From Cephaloticoccus capnophilus (GTDB lineage: Bacteria; Verrucomicrobiota; Verrucomicrobiia; Opitutales; Opitutaceae), in the NCBI RefSeq assembly GCF_001580045.1, contig NZ_LSZP01000016.1:1-36169 (forward strand): a stretch of 36,169 nucleotides of DNA, read 5' to 3'. A program made the position numbers and the translations under genes. Numbering within the stretch: position 1 is the first letter of the stretch; each line of letters begins with the position of its first letter. Shown piece by piece: positions 1 to 7,514 of this stretch. The notes under the pieces are model-generated. The model had not been told where the DNA came from. It was given only the letters and a program-made list of their open reading frames with translations, and made no database searches.

Positions 1-1
1 G

Positions 2-193
2 TTTCAAGCCCCCGCCCAGCTTGGCAAGGTGTCCGCCGAGCTTCCCGAAACGCTGCAAGACCAACTGCGCGAGCCCGGCTACCACACCGCCCTCGGCTTG
101 CTTCTCGAAGGGGTCGAGTTGCAGCGCGAGAACTTCACCGCGGAGCAATCCCAACGCGGCGGCTTCTTCCGCCGCCTCTTCGCGCGCTACTAA
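2..193 (+). CDS. ftsA: Cell division protein FtsA, C-terminal end (partial)
   Basis: Only the last 63 codons lie in the window; the gene enters from the left and ends with TAA at 191-193. FtsA is the actin-like protein that anchors FtsZ filaments to the cytoplasmic membrane. The visible part contains a YHTALGLLLEG stretch, which resembles the end of the FtsA ATPase core (P.Y.TALGL), and finishes with GGFFRRLFARY, an aromatic and basic tail suitable as the membrane-binding amphipathic end. The identification leans on this short match plus the position: ftsZ follows after 25 bp on the same strand, the usual ftsA-ftsZ order. The nucleotide-binding motifs are outside the window, so the call is good but not certain. 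Confidence 0.75.
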   Translation, partial: FQAPAQLGKVSAELPETLQDQLREPGYHTALGLLLEGVELQRENFTAEQSQRGGFFRRLFARY

Positions 194-218
194 AGTGTTA
201 TCAAAACGCCGAGCTAAA

Positions 219-1727
219 ATGGACAACACCCAAGCCCCCATGTCAGCCCAGTCGGGGATCCCACTTGAGCCCACTGCTCCCGCTGTCGGGCAGGACGCCC
301 TCCTCGAGGCGTCCGCGGCCGAGACTCCGCCTGCGACTGACTTTCCGCCGCCGCCCTTGATCAAGCTCGTGGGCGTGGGGGGTGCGGGCGTGAACATCGT
401 TTCGCGGCTAAGCGCGGAGCCGTTTGCGAGCGCAGGCGGCGGCGCGGGCGAGGCAGGAGGGGGGGAGAGCGGCGACCCGTGTGCAAACGCGGTCGGCGGG
501 CTCGCGCTCGCCGTGATGGACTGCGATGCGCGCAAGCTGGGCGAGTCGCCGGTTGGCGAGAAATGGCTTTTGGGCGAGGGGCAGCGGCGCGGGCTCAGCG
601 CAGGCGGCGACATCGAGCTCGGTCGCCAAGCCGCCGAGGCGAGCCGCGAAATGATCGCGAGCGCGGGCGGCGGCGCGGATTTGCTTTTTCTCGTCGCGGG
701 GCTGGGCGGCGGCACGGGCAGCGCGGCGGCTTCTCTCGTCGCCACTGAAGCGAGTAAGGCGGGCGGGCTCGTAATCGGATTTGCCGTGTTGCCTTTTAGC
801 TTCGAGGGCGGGCGGCGCAGTAAACAGGCCGAGGCCGCGCTCGTATCGCTGCGCCGCGTGTGTGATGCAGTTATCGTTTTGCCCAACGATCTGCTCCTCC
901 AAGAAGCGAGCGAAGGCGCGAGCGCGCTCGCGGCGTTTGAGCAGGCCGATGAGTGGATCGCCCGCGCGGTGCGCGCGCTCTGGCGGCTGCTCTGCAAAAC
1001 AGGGCTCATGAACGTAGACTTCGCTGCGCTCCAACGCGCCTTTGAGTATCGCGGCAGTAAGACGGTTTTCGGCTTGGGTTTTGGCACGCTCGCCGCCGAG
1101 CCGCTGACACCAGACGCATTAGCAGATCAAGTCCTCGCGAGCCTGCGCGCGTGCCCGCTAATGCATGCACCCGAGGCCGCGCGCCGCGCCGACCGGCTGC
1201 TCGTCTCCGTGGCCGGAGGCGCTTCCGTTTTGACGCTCAGCCTTGTTAACCGACTCGTGCACTCGATAGGCGAACACTTTGGCCGGAGTGCCGAGCTTAT
1301 CGTTGGGGCAACGCTCGACGAAGACCTCGGCGAGCGCATCGAGCTCTGCCTCATCGGCGCAAGCGATATAGGCGGGAACTCTAGGCGGGCTATGACCTCA
1401 GCCACTCACGCTCGCACGACACGTGCGGCACGCCACTCGGCCTCCCCGCAGAACGAGAGCGGCGAGGCTGCGTCGCAAAAAACTCGCGAGAGCGTGGATT
1501 CCCGTGAGCGCACCGCTCCTCCGCGAGGCGGAGTAGAGAGGCTTGCCGCCCTCAAAGGTCGCGGAAGCCTGAATGCCCGGAGCGACACGCCACACCAAGG
1601 GGAGTTTGGATTTAGTGCGGAGGCAGAGCGCGGCTACTTTAGTAATACCGAGGCGACGCTCTTTGACGGCCAAGACCTCGACCCACCAACCTACCTGCGA
1701 AAAGGCATAAAAATCGCAGTCAACTGA
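219..1727 (+). CDS. ftsZ: Cell division GTPase FtsZ, divergent
   Basis: FtsZ is a tubulin-like GTPase that polymerises into the division ring. The protein is 502 aa from the ATG at 219, long for the family because of a Pro/Ala-rich N-terminal extension (1-46), a Gly-rich insertion after the first strand (about 65-88) and a long charged linker. Visible motifs are the nucleotide loop GVGGAGVN (52-59), the tubulin signature GGGTGS (163-168) and a T7 loop NVDFAA (265-270). In E. coli FtsZ the T7 loop is NVDFAD; the second aspartate (D212) is Ala270 here, although D267 is kept. The C-terminal DLDPPTYLRKGIK resembles the conserved peptide that binds FtsA. An in-frame start further upstream would overlap ftsA and encode non-FtsZ sequence, so 219 was chosen; ATG at 240 is an alternative. 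No Shine-Dalgarno sequence precedes it. Confidence 0.9.
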   Translation: MDNTQAPMSAQSGIPLEPTAPAVGQDALLEASAAETPPATDFPPPPLIKLVGVGGAGVNIVSRLSAEPFASAGGGAGEAGGGESGDPCANAVGGLALAVMDCDARKLGESPVGEKWLLGEGQRRGLSAGGDIELGRQAAEASREMIASAGGGADLLFLVAGLGGGTGSAAASLVATEASKAGGLVIGFAVLPFSFEGGRRSKQAEAALVSLRRVCDAVIVLPNDLLLQEASEGASALAAFEQADEWIARAVRALWRLLCKTGLMNVDFAALQRAFEYRGSKTVFGLGFGTLAAEPLTPDALADQVLASLRACPLMHAPEAARRADRLLVSVAGGASVLTLSLVNRLVHSIGEHFGRSAELIVGATLDEDLGERIELCLIGASDIGGNSRRAMTSATHARTTRAARHSASPQNESGEAASQKTRESVDSRERTAPPRGGVERLAALKGRGSLNARSDTPHQGEFGFSAEAERGYFSNTEATLFDGQDLDPPTYLRKGIKIAVN

Positions 1728-1738
1728 CGCCATATTTC

Positions 1739-2030
1739 CCACTGCGCGTGGGGCGGCGGTCAGTGACCGCTTCCCTTTAATTTGGGAATTGGCCCCGTCG
1801 CTTCGCGACAAAACCAATTCCCAAATTTGAATGAGTACTCCCCCCTGTCGCGTTGCGACAGGGAAAGTAGAGAGATAACCCGTTTGGGCGAGGTGGGAAA
1901 AATCACCAGTAAACTCCCGCCTCCAAGTTTGGGCTCCTTTCTACCGAGCGCTTGGTCGCCGTGCGAATGCACGGCGGCCAAGCGTTCGGTAAATGGGTGC
2001 AGCGACACGCTGCCGCCCCACGCGCAGTGG
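1739..2030 (+). repeat. Multi-hairpin interspersed repeat, copy 1
   Basis: This 292-bp element lies between ftsZ and obg. It is bounded by exact 19-bp terminal inverted repeats (1739-1757 and 2012-2030, CCACTGCGCGTGGGGCGGC and its complement). Inside, in order, are a palindrome GCGGTCAGTGACCGC, a hairpin with arms TTTGGGAATTGG/CCAATTCCCAAA, a hairpin GTCGC-gtt-GCGAC, a near-invariant central box (about 1868-1914), a small CCAAGTTTGG palindrome, a long hairpin with a GAAT loop (about 1948-1995) and a GCAGCG-aca-CGCTGC hairpin. The last 12 bases of the right end are repeated at 2037-2048. Open frames crossing it shift from copy to copy, so it is treated as non-coding. Confidence 0.93.
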
Positions 2031-2113
2031 AATTTTCACGCGCAGTGGGATAGGATTTTGCCCCAGTTACTTTTTTGGTCGGCACTGTGGGTCTGCTCTG
2101 CATTTTCGCGCGG

Positions 2114-3112
2114 ATGTTTATCGACGAGTGCGTAGTCAAAGTATCGGCGGGTGAGGGCGGTCGCGGCTGCGTGAGCTTTCGCCGCGAGAAGTTTGAACCT
2201 TGGGGCGGCCCCAATGGGGGCGATGGCGGGCGCGGGGGCGATGTCGTGCTCTTGGGCGACGACGACACGAACAACCTCGTGGACTACAAATACAAGCCGC
2301 ACTGGCGCGCTGAGTCTGGCGAGCACGGCATGGGCTCTGACCGGCATGGCCGCGATGGCAAACCCTGCGTGCTGCGGCTCCCGCTCGGCACGGTCGTTAT
2401 CGACGAGGAGACTGGGAAAGCGGTGGCGGAAGTCTTGGAGGACGGCCAACGGATCACGCTGTGCCAAGGCGGTAATGGCGGCTGGGGAAACACGCATTTC
2501 AAAACCTCGGTTAACCGGGCGCCCAAACATGCGAACCCGGGCCAGCCTGGCGCGGCGGGCACTTATCGGCTCGTCCTCAAATCAATCGCCGATGTCGGGC
2601 TCGTGGGTTTCCCCAATGCAGGCAAATCCTCGCTAACGAACGCGATTACGGCGGCTCGTCCGCGCACGGGGGCGTATCCCTTTACCACGCTGCATCCGCA
2701 AATCGGCGTCATTGAGTATCCCGACGAGCAGGCAGGGGACCGGCGCCTCTTTTTGGCTGACGTGCCCGGGCTGATTGCGGGGGCGAGTGAAAATCGCGGC
2801 TTGGGCCACCGATTCTTGCGCCACATCGAGCGCTGCGCGCTGCTCCTGTTCCTGATCGACATGGCGGGGACGGATGCGCGCGACCCGCGCGACGATTACG
2901 CCCAACTCTTGCGCGAACTCGAACTCTACGACCCGAGCCTCTTGGAAAAACCGAGACTTGTCGTGGCGAACAAGATGGACCTCGCGGAAGCGAAACAGTG
3001 GCTCCCAAAATTCAAGCGCCGCCACAAAGCCCCGCTTCTTGAAATCTCCTGCTTGGAAGGCCGGGGCTTGGAGGAACTGAAAGCCGAACTTCTGAAACAG
3101 GTGGGAAAATAA
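2114..3112 (+). CDS. obg: Obg family GTPase (ObgE/CgtA)
   Basis: Obg is an essential GTPase that binds the 50S subunit and acts in late ribosome assembly and stress signalling. The 332-aa protein begins MFIDECVVKVSAGEGGRG, the start of the glycine-rich Obg fold, which runs to about residue 157 (GGNGGWGNTHFK, RAPKHANPGQPG). The G domain follows: GFPNAGKSS (G1), a TT switch in YPFTTLHPQ (G2), DVPGLI (G3), NKMD (G4) and ISC (G5). It ends shortly after G5, so the variable C-terminal OCT domain of some Obg proteins is absent. A start 39 bp upstream would add residues foreign to the family; 2114 matches the family start exactly. The gene stands alone between repeat copy 1 and purE. Confidence 0.96.
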   Translation: MFIDECVVKVSAGEGGRGCVSFRREKFEPWGGPNGGDGGRGGDVVLLGDDDTNNLVDYKYKPHWRAESGEHGMGSDRHGRDGKPCVLRLPLGTVVIDEETGKAVAEVLEDGQRITLCQGGNGGWGNTHFKTSVNRAPKHANPGQPGAAGTYRLVLKSIADVGLVGFPNAGKSSLTNAITAARPRTGAYPFTTLHPQIGVIEYPDEQAGDRRLFLADVPGLIAGASENRGLGHRFLRHIERCALLLFLIDMAGTDARDPRDDYAQLLRELELYDPSLLEKPRLVVANKMDLAEAKQWLPKFKRRHKAPLLEISCLEGRGLEELKAELLKQVGK

Positions 3113-3113
3113 G

Positions 3114-3162
3114 CTAGGGTCTGTTCCCGTTTGAAACGCGAGGCATCTGGCTCGCGGCTCGC
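3114..3162 (+). repeat. Short dispersed repeat, copy A
   Basis: The block begins CTAGGGTCTGTTCCCGTTTG immediately after the obg stop codon. The first 27 bases recur, with one or two changes, at 3749 and 25758. The following segment (3142-3162), rich in GGCTCGC, reappears in inverted form at 6130-6151. This copy is not followed by the long multi-hairpin repeat, unlike copies B and C. Its function is unknown. Confidence 0.75.
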
Positions 3163-3231
3163 CGCTTCGTTACTTGGGCTGGGTTTTGTCGCTTGGCGAA
3201 AGCGTGGGCGGCGTTCATTAGCTTTTGAATC

Positions 3232-3717
3232 ATGACGAAACCATTGGTCGGACTGATTATGGGCAGCACTTCGGATTGGGCGACGATGCAGCATGCGGCG
3301 GCGGTGCTCGATTCGCTGGGTGTGGCCTATGAGAAGCGGGTAGTGAGTGCACACCGGACGCCCGACTTGATGGTTTCTTACGCTAAAGAGGCAGCGAGGC
3401 GCGGGCTGCGGGTCATCATCGCGGGTGCGGGTGGGGCGGCGCACTTACCCGGGATGGTGGCGGCCCTTACGCCGCTACCTGTCCTCGGCGTGCCGGTCGA
3501 GTCGGCGGCCCTCAAGGGACTCGATTCGCTGCTCTCGATTGTGCAGATGCCCGGAGGCGTGCCGGTCGCGACGTTTGCGATTGGGAAAGCGGGGGCGGTT
3601 AACGCGGCTCACTTTGCCGCGCAAGTCTTGGCGGCGGGTGGCGACGACGCCGTGCGCAAAGCGGTCGCCGCCCATCGCGAAGCCCAAACCGCCACGGTCG
3701 AGGCGTCTCGACTCTGA
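3232..3717 (+). CDS. purE: N5-carboxyaminoimidazole ribonucleotide mutase PurE
   Basis: PurE moves the carboxyl group of N5-CAIR to give CAIR in de novo purine synthesis, working after PurK in bacteria. The 161-aa protein has the class I signatures in order: GSTSDW near residues 11-16 for phosphate binding, SAHRTP near 40-45 with the catalytic histidine, [11 protein letters not shown] near 64-74, and MPGGVPVAT near 105-113. The length is normal. Frame and start are unambiguous; no Shine-Dalgarno sequence is visible. No purK is adjacent. The gene is followed by short repeat B and long repeat copy 2, and faces rmlA tail to tail. Confidence 0.97.
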   Translation: MTKPLVGLIMGSTSDWATMQHAAAVLDSLGVAYEKRVVSAHRTPDLMVSYAKEAARRGLRVIIAGAGGAAHLPGMVAALTPLPVLGVPVESAALKGLDSLLSIVQMPGGVPVATFAIGKAGAVNAAHFAAQVLAAGGDDAVRKAVAAHREAQTATVEASRL

Positions 3718-3748
3718 CCAAGCCAGCCTGCGGCGGCGCGCCCTTTTG

Positions 3749-3781
3749 CTAGGCTCTGTTCCCGTTTCAAACGCGAGCCGC
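3749..3781 (+). repeat. Short dispersed repeat, copy B
   Basis: The sequence contains TCTGTTCCCGTTTCAAACG, identical over this core to copy C. It ends 16 bp before the left end of the long multi-hairpin repeat copy 2. It includes the small palindrome GTTTCAAAC. The shared spacing of copies B and C to the long repeat suggests the two repeat types can move or act together. Confidence 0.75.
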
Positions 3782-3797
3782 AACGAAGTCATATTTT

Positions 3798-4092
3798 CCA
3801 CTGCGCGTGGGGCGGCGGTCAGTGACCGCTTCCATTTAATTTGGGATTTCTCATCGCGCTATCGCGCGAAAGCGAAATCCCAAATTTGAAAGCATTCCCT
3901 CCTGTCGCGTTGCGACAGGGAGGGGAAAGTAGAGTGATAACCCGTTTGGGCGAGGCGGGGAAAATCACGGATAAATCCACGTCCCAAAGTTTGGGTTCCT
4001 TTCTACCGAAGGCTTGGTTGCCGTGCATTCGCACGGCAACCAAGCCTTCGGTAAATGGGTGCAGCGACACGCTGCCGCCCCACGCGCAGTGG
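3798..4092 (+). repeat. Multi-hairpin interspersed repeat, copy 2
   Basis: This 295-bp copy lies between the convergent genes purE and rmlA. The terminal inverted repeats are exact (3798-3816 and 4074-4092) and extend outward by TTTT/AAAA to 23 bp. Internal parts are the palindrome GCGGTCAGTGACCGC, a hairpin with arms GGGATTTC/GAAATCCC, GTCGC-gtt-GCGAC, the central ATAACCCGTTTGGGCGAGG box, the palindrome CCCAAAGTTTGGG, and a perfect 22-bp stem with an ATTC loop at 4005-4052. Relative to copy 4, both arms of this last stem differ in a compensating way. The remaining 88 bp up to the rmlA stop shows nothing recognisable. Confidence 0.93.
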
Positions 4093-4180
4093 AAAAGTGC
4101 CTTACTCGTTAGCTGCGGTGCTGGCCCCGTCGCGGCCACGTTTGAAAGGGGAGCAGCCCGCAGGTTGCCCCGAGTTTAAT

Positions 4181-4939
4181 CTAACTCTGCCTGGCTGAGT
4201 TCCAGAGGTGGAGTTCATGGATGTTGGCGTGGGTGCCGAGGTCGCGCCAGGTCGTGCCTGCGGGGAGCTTCTCAACGTGGAGGTCGCCGAGTGCTAGGTA
4301 GCGGCGGTTGAGGTCGGTGATTTCCAGCTCGCCGCGCGCAGAGGGCTTTAGCGTCGCGGCGAGTGCGCGGGCGCGGTGGTCGTAAAAATACAGTCCGGGG
4401 ACGGCGTAGGAGGATTTCGGCGAAGCGGGTTTTTCCTCGAGTGAGAGTGGGTGGCCTTCGGGCGAGAATTCGACGACAGCGTAATCGCTCGGGTTGGGGA
4501 CGGGGTGGGCGAAGATCGTGGCGCCATCGGCGCGGGCGGCGGCGTTTGCGAGTGTGTCGGCGAGTTCCGGTCCGCCGTGGAAGAGGTTGTCGCCGAGTGC
4601 GAGGACGGAGGCTTCGCTGTCGCTGAGAAAGCCGGCTTGCGCGGCGATGGCGAAGGCTTGGGCGATGCCTTCGGGGCGCGGCTGGGCGGCGTAGTGGAGA
4701 TGAGCGCCCAGCGGGCCACCGTCGCCTAAAAGTTGCTCAAATGCTGGCAGGTGTTGGGGCGTGGAAATGAGCAAAATCTCCCGGATGCCCGCCGCTATGA
4801 GTGTGGCGAGCGGGTAGTGAATCATGAGCCGATCACCGACTGGCAACAGGTGCTTGGAGGTGTTGAGCGTGAGCGGGTGGAGTCGGGTGCCCTTTCCTCC
4901 GGCGAGGAGGATGCCTTTGCGTTGGAGGAGAGGCGGCAT
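4181..4939 (-). CDS. rmlA: Glucose-1-phosphate thymidylyltransferase, short form (RmlA-like)
   Basis: The enzyme joins glucose-1-phosphate and dTTP to make dTDP-glucose, the first step to dTDP-rhamnose and other dTDP sugars for surface polysaccharide. The 252-aa protein has the nucleotidyltransferase loop GILLAGGKGTRLHPLT (residues 9-24), SKHLLPVGDRLMIHYP near 28-43, the metal-site region LALGDNLFHG near 112-121, an EEKP motif, VPGLYFYD and the late TTWRDLGTHANI. It ends there, so about 40 C-terminal residues found in the common ~290-aa RmlA are missing, as in shorter family members; another NTP-sugar specificity cannot be excluded. It follows rmlB by 33 bp on the same strand, which supports the dTDP-glucose assignment. 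No rmlC or rmlD is nearby. Confidence 0.88.
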   Translation of the reverse strand: MPPLLQRKGILLAGGKGTRLHPLTLNTSKHLLPVGDRLMIHYPLATLIAAGIREILLISTPQHLPAFEQLLGDGGPLGAHLHYAAQPRPEGIAQAFAIAAQAGFLSDSEASVLALGDNLFHGGPELADTLANAAARADGATIFAHPVPNPSDYAVVEFSPEGHPLSLEEKPASPKSSYAVPGLYFYDHRARALAATLKPSARGELEITDLNRRYLALGDLHVEKLPAGTTWRDLGTHANIHELHLWNSARQS

Positions 4940-4972
4940 GGCGGGGATGGGGATGGGCGGGGGAGCGCGCGG

Positions 4973-6043
4973 CTAGTTTTTAGGCGCGCCGAGTCGTTGG
5001 AGTGGGGCGTTGTGCGTGAGCAGAGGCTGCCACCAAGCGGTGTTTTCGAGGTACCAGTGCACGGTTTTGCGCAGACCGGTCGTGAGGTCGTGTCGCGGGC
5101 GCCAGCCGAGCTCGCGGCGAAGTTTGGTGGTGTCGAGCGCGTAGCGAAAGTCGTGGCCGGGGCGGTCGGCGACAAAGCGGATTTGCGCGGCGTGGGGCTG
5201 GCCGTCGCGGCGTGGGTGAAGCGCGTCGAGGAGCGCGCAGAGTTGGCGGATGAGGGCGAGGTTGGGCAGGTCGCTGTCGCTGCCGATGTGATAGGTTTGC
5301 CCCACTTGGCCGTGCTCTAGGAGGCGCAGCAGGGCGTCGATGTGGTCGGCGACGTAGAGCCAGTTTCTGCGGTTTTCTCCCGTGCCGTAGAGGGGGATCG
5401 GCTCGCCGCGCAGGGCTTTTAGGAGCGCGAGCGGGATGAGTTTTTCGGGGAATTGGTAGGGGCCGTAATTGTTGGAGCAGGTGCTGACGATGACGGGGAG
5501 CGCGTAGGTGTGCGCCCAAGCGCGGGCGAGGTGATCGGAGGCGGCTTTGCTGGCAGAGTAGGGCGAGCGGGGCGCGTAGGGCTGGGTCTCGGTCGCGGCG
5601 GGCGCATCGGGTGCAAGCGATCCGTAGACCTCGTCAGTTGAGACGTGCAGGACGCGGAAGCGTTCGCGGGCGGCGCCACCGAGTTGGTCAAAGTGAGTTC
5701 GCGCTGCGTGTAAGAGTGCGAAAGTGCCGCTGACGTTGCTCGCGATAAAGGCGGCGGGGGCGTCGATGGAGCGGTCAACATGTGTCTCCGCAGCGAGGTG
5801 AATCACTGCATCGGGGCAAAACTGCGCGAAGTGATCGGTGAGCGCGGCGGTGGTATTTGGGGCGGCGAGATCGACTTGGGCAAACTGGTAGCGTGGGTGT
5901 GCGGCGAGGTCGGCGAGCGAGAGAGGATTGGCCGCGTAGCTGAGCTTATCGAGGTTGAGGATGTGGTGCTCAGTGCTGGCGAGGAGCTGGCGGATGAGGT
6001 TGCTGCCGATGAAGCCGGAGCCGCCCGTAATGAGGAGTTTCAT
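4973..6043 (-). CDS. rmlB: dTDP-glucose 4,6-dehydratase
   Basis: RmlB converts dTDP-glucose to dTDP-4-keto-6-deoxyglucose using bound NAD+. The 356-aa protein is an extended short-chain dehydrogenase: TGGSGFIGSN near residues 7-16 binds NAD, HLAAETHVDRS is the family fingerprint, HVSTDEVYGS holds the catalytic Thr-Asp-Glu, and YSASKAASDH carries the Tyr-Lys pair. NNYGPYQFPEKLIP and RNWLYVADH are further dehydratase landmarks. The ATG at 6043 gives the standard MKLLITGG start; a longer reading adds 26 unrelated residues. It is the first gene of a leftward rmlB-rmlA pair and is divergent from the pseudopilin cassette, with 222 bp between starts. Confidence 0.96.
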   Translation of the reverse strand: MKLLITGGSGFIGSNLIRQLLASTEHHILNLDKLSYAANPLSLADLAAHPRYQFAQVDLAAPNTTAALTDHFAQFCPDAVIHLAAETHVDRSIDAPAAFIASNVSGTFALLHAARTHFDQLGGAARERFRVLHVSTDEVYGSLAPDAPAATETQPYAPRSPYSASKAASDHLARAWAHTYALPVIVSTCSNNYGPYQFPEKLIPLALLKALRGEPIPLYGTGENRRNWLYVADHIDALLRLLEHGQVGQTYHIGSDSDLPNLALIRQLCALLDALHPRRDGQPHAAQIRFVADRPGHDFRYALDTTKLRRELGWRPRHDLTTGLRKTVHWYLENTAWWQPLLTHNAPLQRLGAPKN

Positions 6044-6129
6044 GTGAGAGTCACTGCGTAGCTTGGCGCGCAGTGCTCTCCCGACAAGCAGAAGCAGGGG
6101 CGCGGCGAGCGTGCGCAGCACACGTGAGT

Positions 6130-6174
6130 GGCGAGCCGCGAGCCAGATGCCAAAAGGGAACAGCCTGCCTCGCG
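6130..6174 (-). repeat. Short dispersed repeat relative, copy D (inverted, partial)
   Basis: Positions 6130-6151 are the exact inverted complement of the GGCATCTGGCTCGCGGCTCGCC part of copy A near 3142-3163. The flanking AAAAGGGAACAG matches the complement of its CTGTTCCCGTTT part less exactly. It sits in the shared 5' region of rmlB and the first pseudopilin gene, so it may lie in a promoter or leader. It is not next to a long repeat. Confidence 0.6.
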
Positions 6175-6265
6175 TGGTGGGGAATCTTTGGGGGCGCTTG
6201 GGGATGGGCGGCTAAAGGTAGCCTTTGTCCTTGAGAACAGGAGGGAGTGCCGTTTCGTGCGCGGC

Positions 6266-6811
6266 ATGTCTGCGAGGCTGCGTGCATTTACCGTGGTGGA
6301 GGTGCTGACGGCGATAGCGATCCTCGCGATTTTGACGAGTGTGGCAGTGGGAGGCGGGGCTTGGGCGTTTAGGCGGGCTTACACGGCGCGCGCCCAAGCG
6401 GAATTGTCTGCGCTGGCTACCGCACTCGAAGCTTACAAGCGGCAGCACGGCGACTATCCGCGCACGAGTGGGGGCGAGTCGCGTGGGGCTCAGCTTCTCC
6501 AAGCGCTTGTGGGCGCGCGCGGGCCGAGTGGCGCGGTGCTTAACCCGCGTGGGCGGCTGTGGATTGAGCTTGGGCTTTTTACCACGCGTGAGGGGCTCGA
6601 CCCGTTGGCGAATGCCGCCGCCGATCTGATCGATCCTTGGGGAAACGCTTATGTGTATATCTACAAGGAGCCGCTGGGCGGATGGGTGAACCCGGGCTTC
6701 GTCCTCTATTCGGCGGGGCCGGATGGGCGGCACAACCCCGCGCTGCTTTTGGGCGGCTACTCACAACGCGACCTCGATGAAAACCGCGATAATCTCTACG
6801 CTGCGCCGTGA
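6266..6811 (+). CDS. Type II secretion-like major pseudopilin (GspG-type)
   Basis: This 181-aa protein begins MSARLRA followed by FTVVEVLTAIAILAIL, a class III prepilin leader with Glu at position 5 of the mature protein. The residue before the cleavage point is Ala rather than the usual Gly. The C-terminal half has the GspG features DPWGNAYVYI and LYSAGPDGRHNP, which in GspG form the calcium-binding region. GspG polymerises into the periplasmic pseudopilus that drives type II secretion; the role here is inferred from family. It opens a six-gene cassette on the same strand. The ATG at 6266 is chosen because it gives a short basic leader; an earlier in-frame start would add 46 residues before it. 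Confidence 0.88.
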   Translation: MSARLRAFTVVEVLTAIAILAILTSVAVGGGAWAFRRAYTARAQAELSALATALEAYKRQHGDYPRTSGGESRGAQLLQALVGARGPSGAVLNPRGRLWIELGLFTTREGLDPLANAAADLIDPWGNAYVYIYKEPLGGWVNPGFVLYSAGPDGRHNPALLLGGYSQRDLDENRDNLYAAP

Positions 6812-6824
6812 CGCTTGGCCTGCC

Positions 6825-7499
6825 ATGAGAACTCGGCCCGCAGGAAATGACGCCGCAGCCCGGACTGCGCCCGTGGCGAGCGTGGCGACTGCTGGTTTTA
6901 CGCTAATCGAGGTGTTGGTCGTCGTCGCAATTATCGGAGTCCTAACGGGGATTCTTATCGCGGCGGCCTCTGGCGTGCGCGACTCGGCGAGCAAGGCGCG
7001 GGTGAAGCTCCAGTTTGCGCAGTGGGCCTCGGCGATTGAGGCGTTTCGCAGCGAGTATGGCCAATACCCACAGCTCGGCGCGTCGAACAAGATTAACGGC
7101 GGTGACCAAGGCGGCAGCGGGGGCGGCGAGCATTTGTTTCACGACATTCTTGCGGGACGACGGCGAGACGGTCAGCCGCTCGGGCCACTCGCCGCTGCGC
7201 AAAACCGGCGCCACATCCGATTTTACACGTTTGCACAGAGCGAATTTTCCGAGTCGGGCGGAGGCTCGGTCCTAATCCAGGATGCGCTGGGAAACACGGA
7301 CATCGCTGTGCTCCTAGACCGAAATTTAGACGGGCGCATTGATGCGGCGGACTATCCCGCGCTTCCCGTCGTGAGTCGCGAGGGTGTCCTGATCGGTGCG
7401 CCTTTGCTGCCGCAGGGTGGCTTGACGATTTCGGTCGCGTTTTATTCGGCGGGGGCGCACGCCACTATCGCCAACCCCGAATTCATTGTGAGTTGGTAG
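6825..7499 (+). CDS. Second GspG-like pseudopilin with an EF-hand-like loop
   Basis: This 224-aa protein has a long Ala-rich leader ending ATAG, then FTLIEVLVVVAIIGVLTGIL, a textbook prepilin cleavage site and hydrophobic helix. The globular part starts like GspG (FRSEYGQYPQLG) but lacks the DPWG and GPDG motifs of the preceding gene. Near residues 165-178 it has DRNLDGRIDAADYP, which fits an EF-hand or dockerin-type calcium loop (DxNxDGxIxxxD). It ends YSAGAHATIANPEFIVSW. It starts 13 bp after the previous stop; another ATG at 6777 would overlap that gene. It is probably a minor pseudopilin of the same system. Confidence 0.83.
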   Translation: MRTRPAGNDAAARTAPVASVATAGFTLIEVLVVVAIIGVLTGILIAAASGVRDSASKARVKLQFAQWASAIEAFRSEYGQYPQLGASNKINGGDQGGSGGGEHLFHDILAGRRRDGQPLGPLAAAQNRRHIRFYTFAQSEFSESGGGSVLIQDALGNTDIAVLLDRNLDGRIDAADYPALPVVSREGVLIGAPLLPQGGLTISVAFYSAGAHATIANPEFIVSW

Positions 7500-7514
7500 T
7501 GCATTTCCCCTCCC

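Noticed and set aside
21-218. Upstream extension of ftsZ to position 21
   Set aside because: It overlaps the ftsA end in another frame and adds residues unlike FtsZ; the ATG at 219 follows ftsA directly.
408-1034. Long minus-strand frame inside ftsZ, and many like it inside obg, hemY, hemF, the receptor and lpxC
   Set aside because: They mirror real genes in GC-rich DNA, have no family motifs and no independent start context.
1760-2135. Open frames of 80-120 codons on both strands across repeat copy 1, with similar peptides across copies 2-4
   Set aside because: The similarity follows from repeated nucleotides. Frames shift where stems vary, codon pattern is not protein-like, and both strands are open equally.
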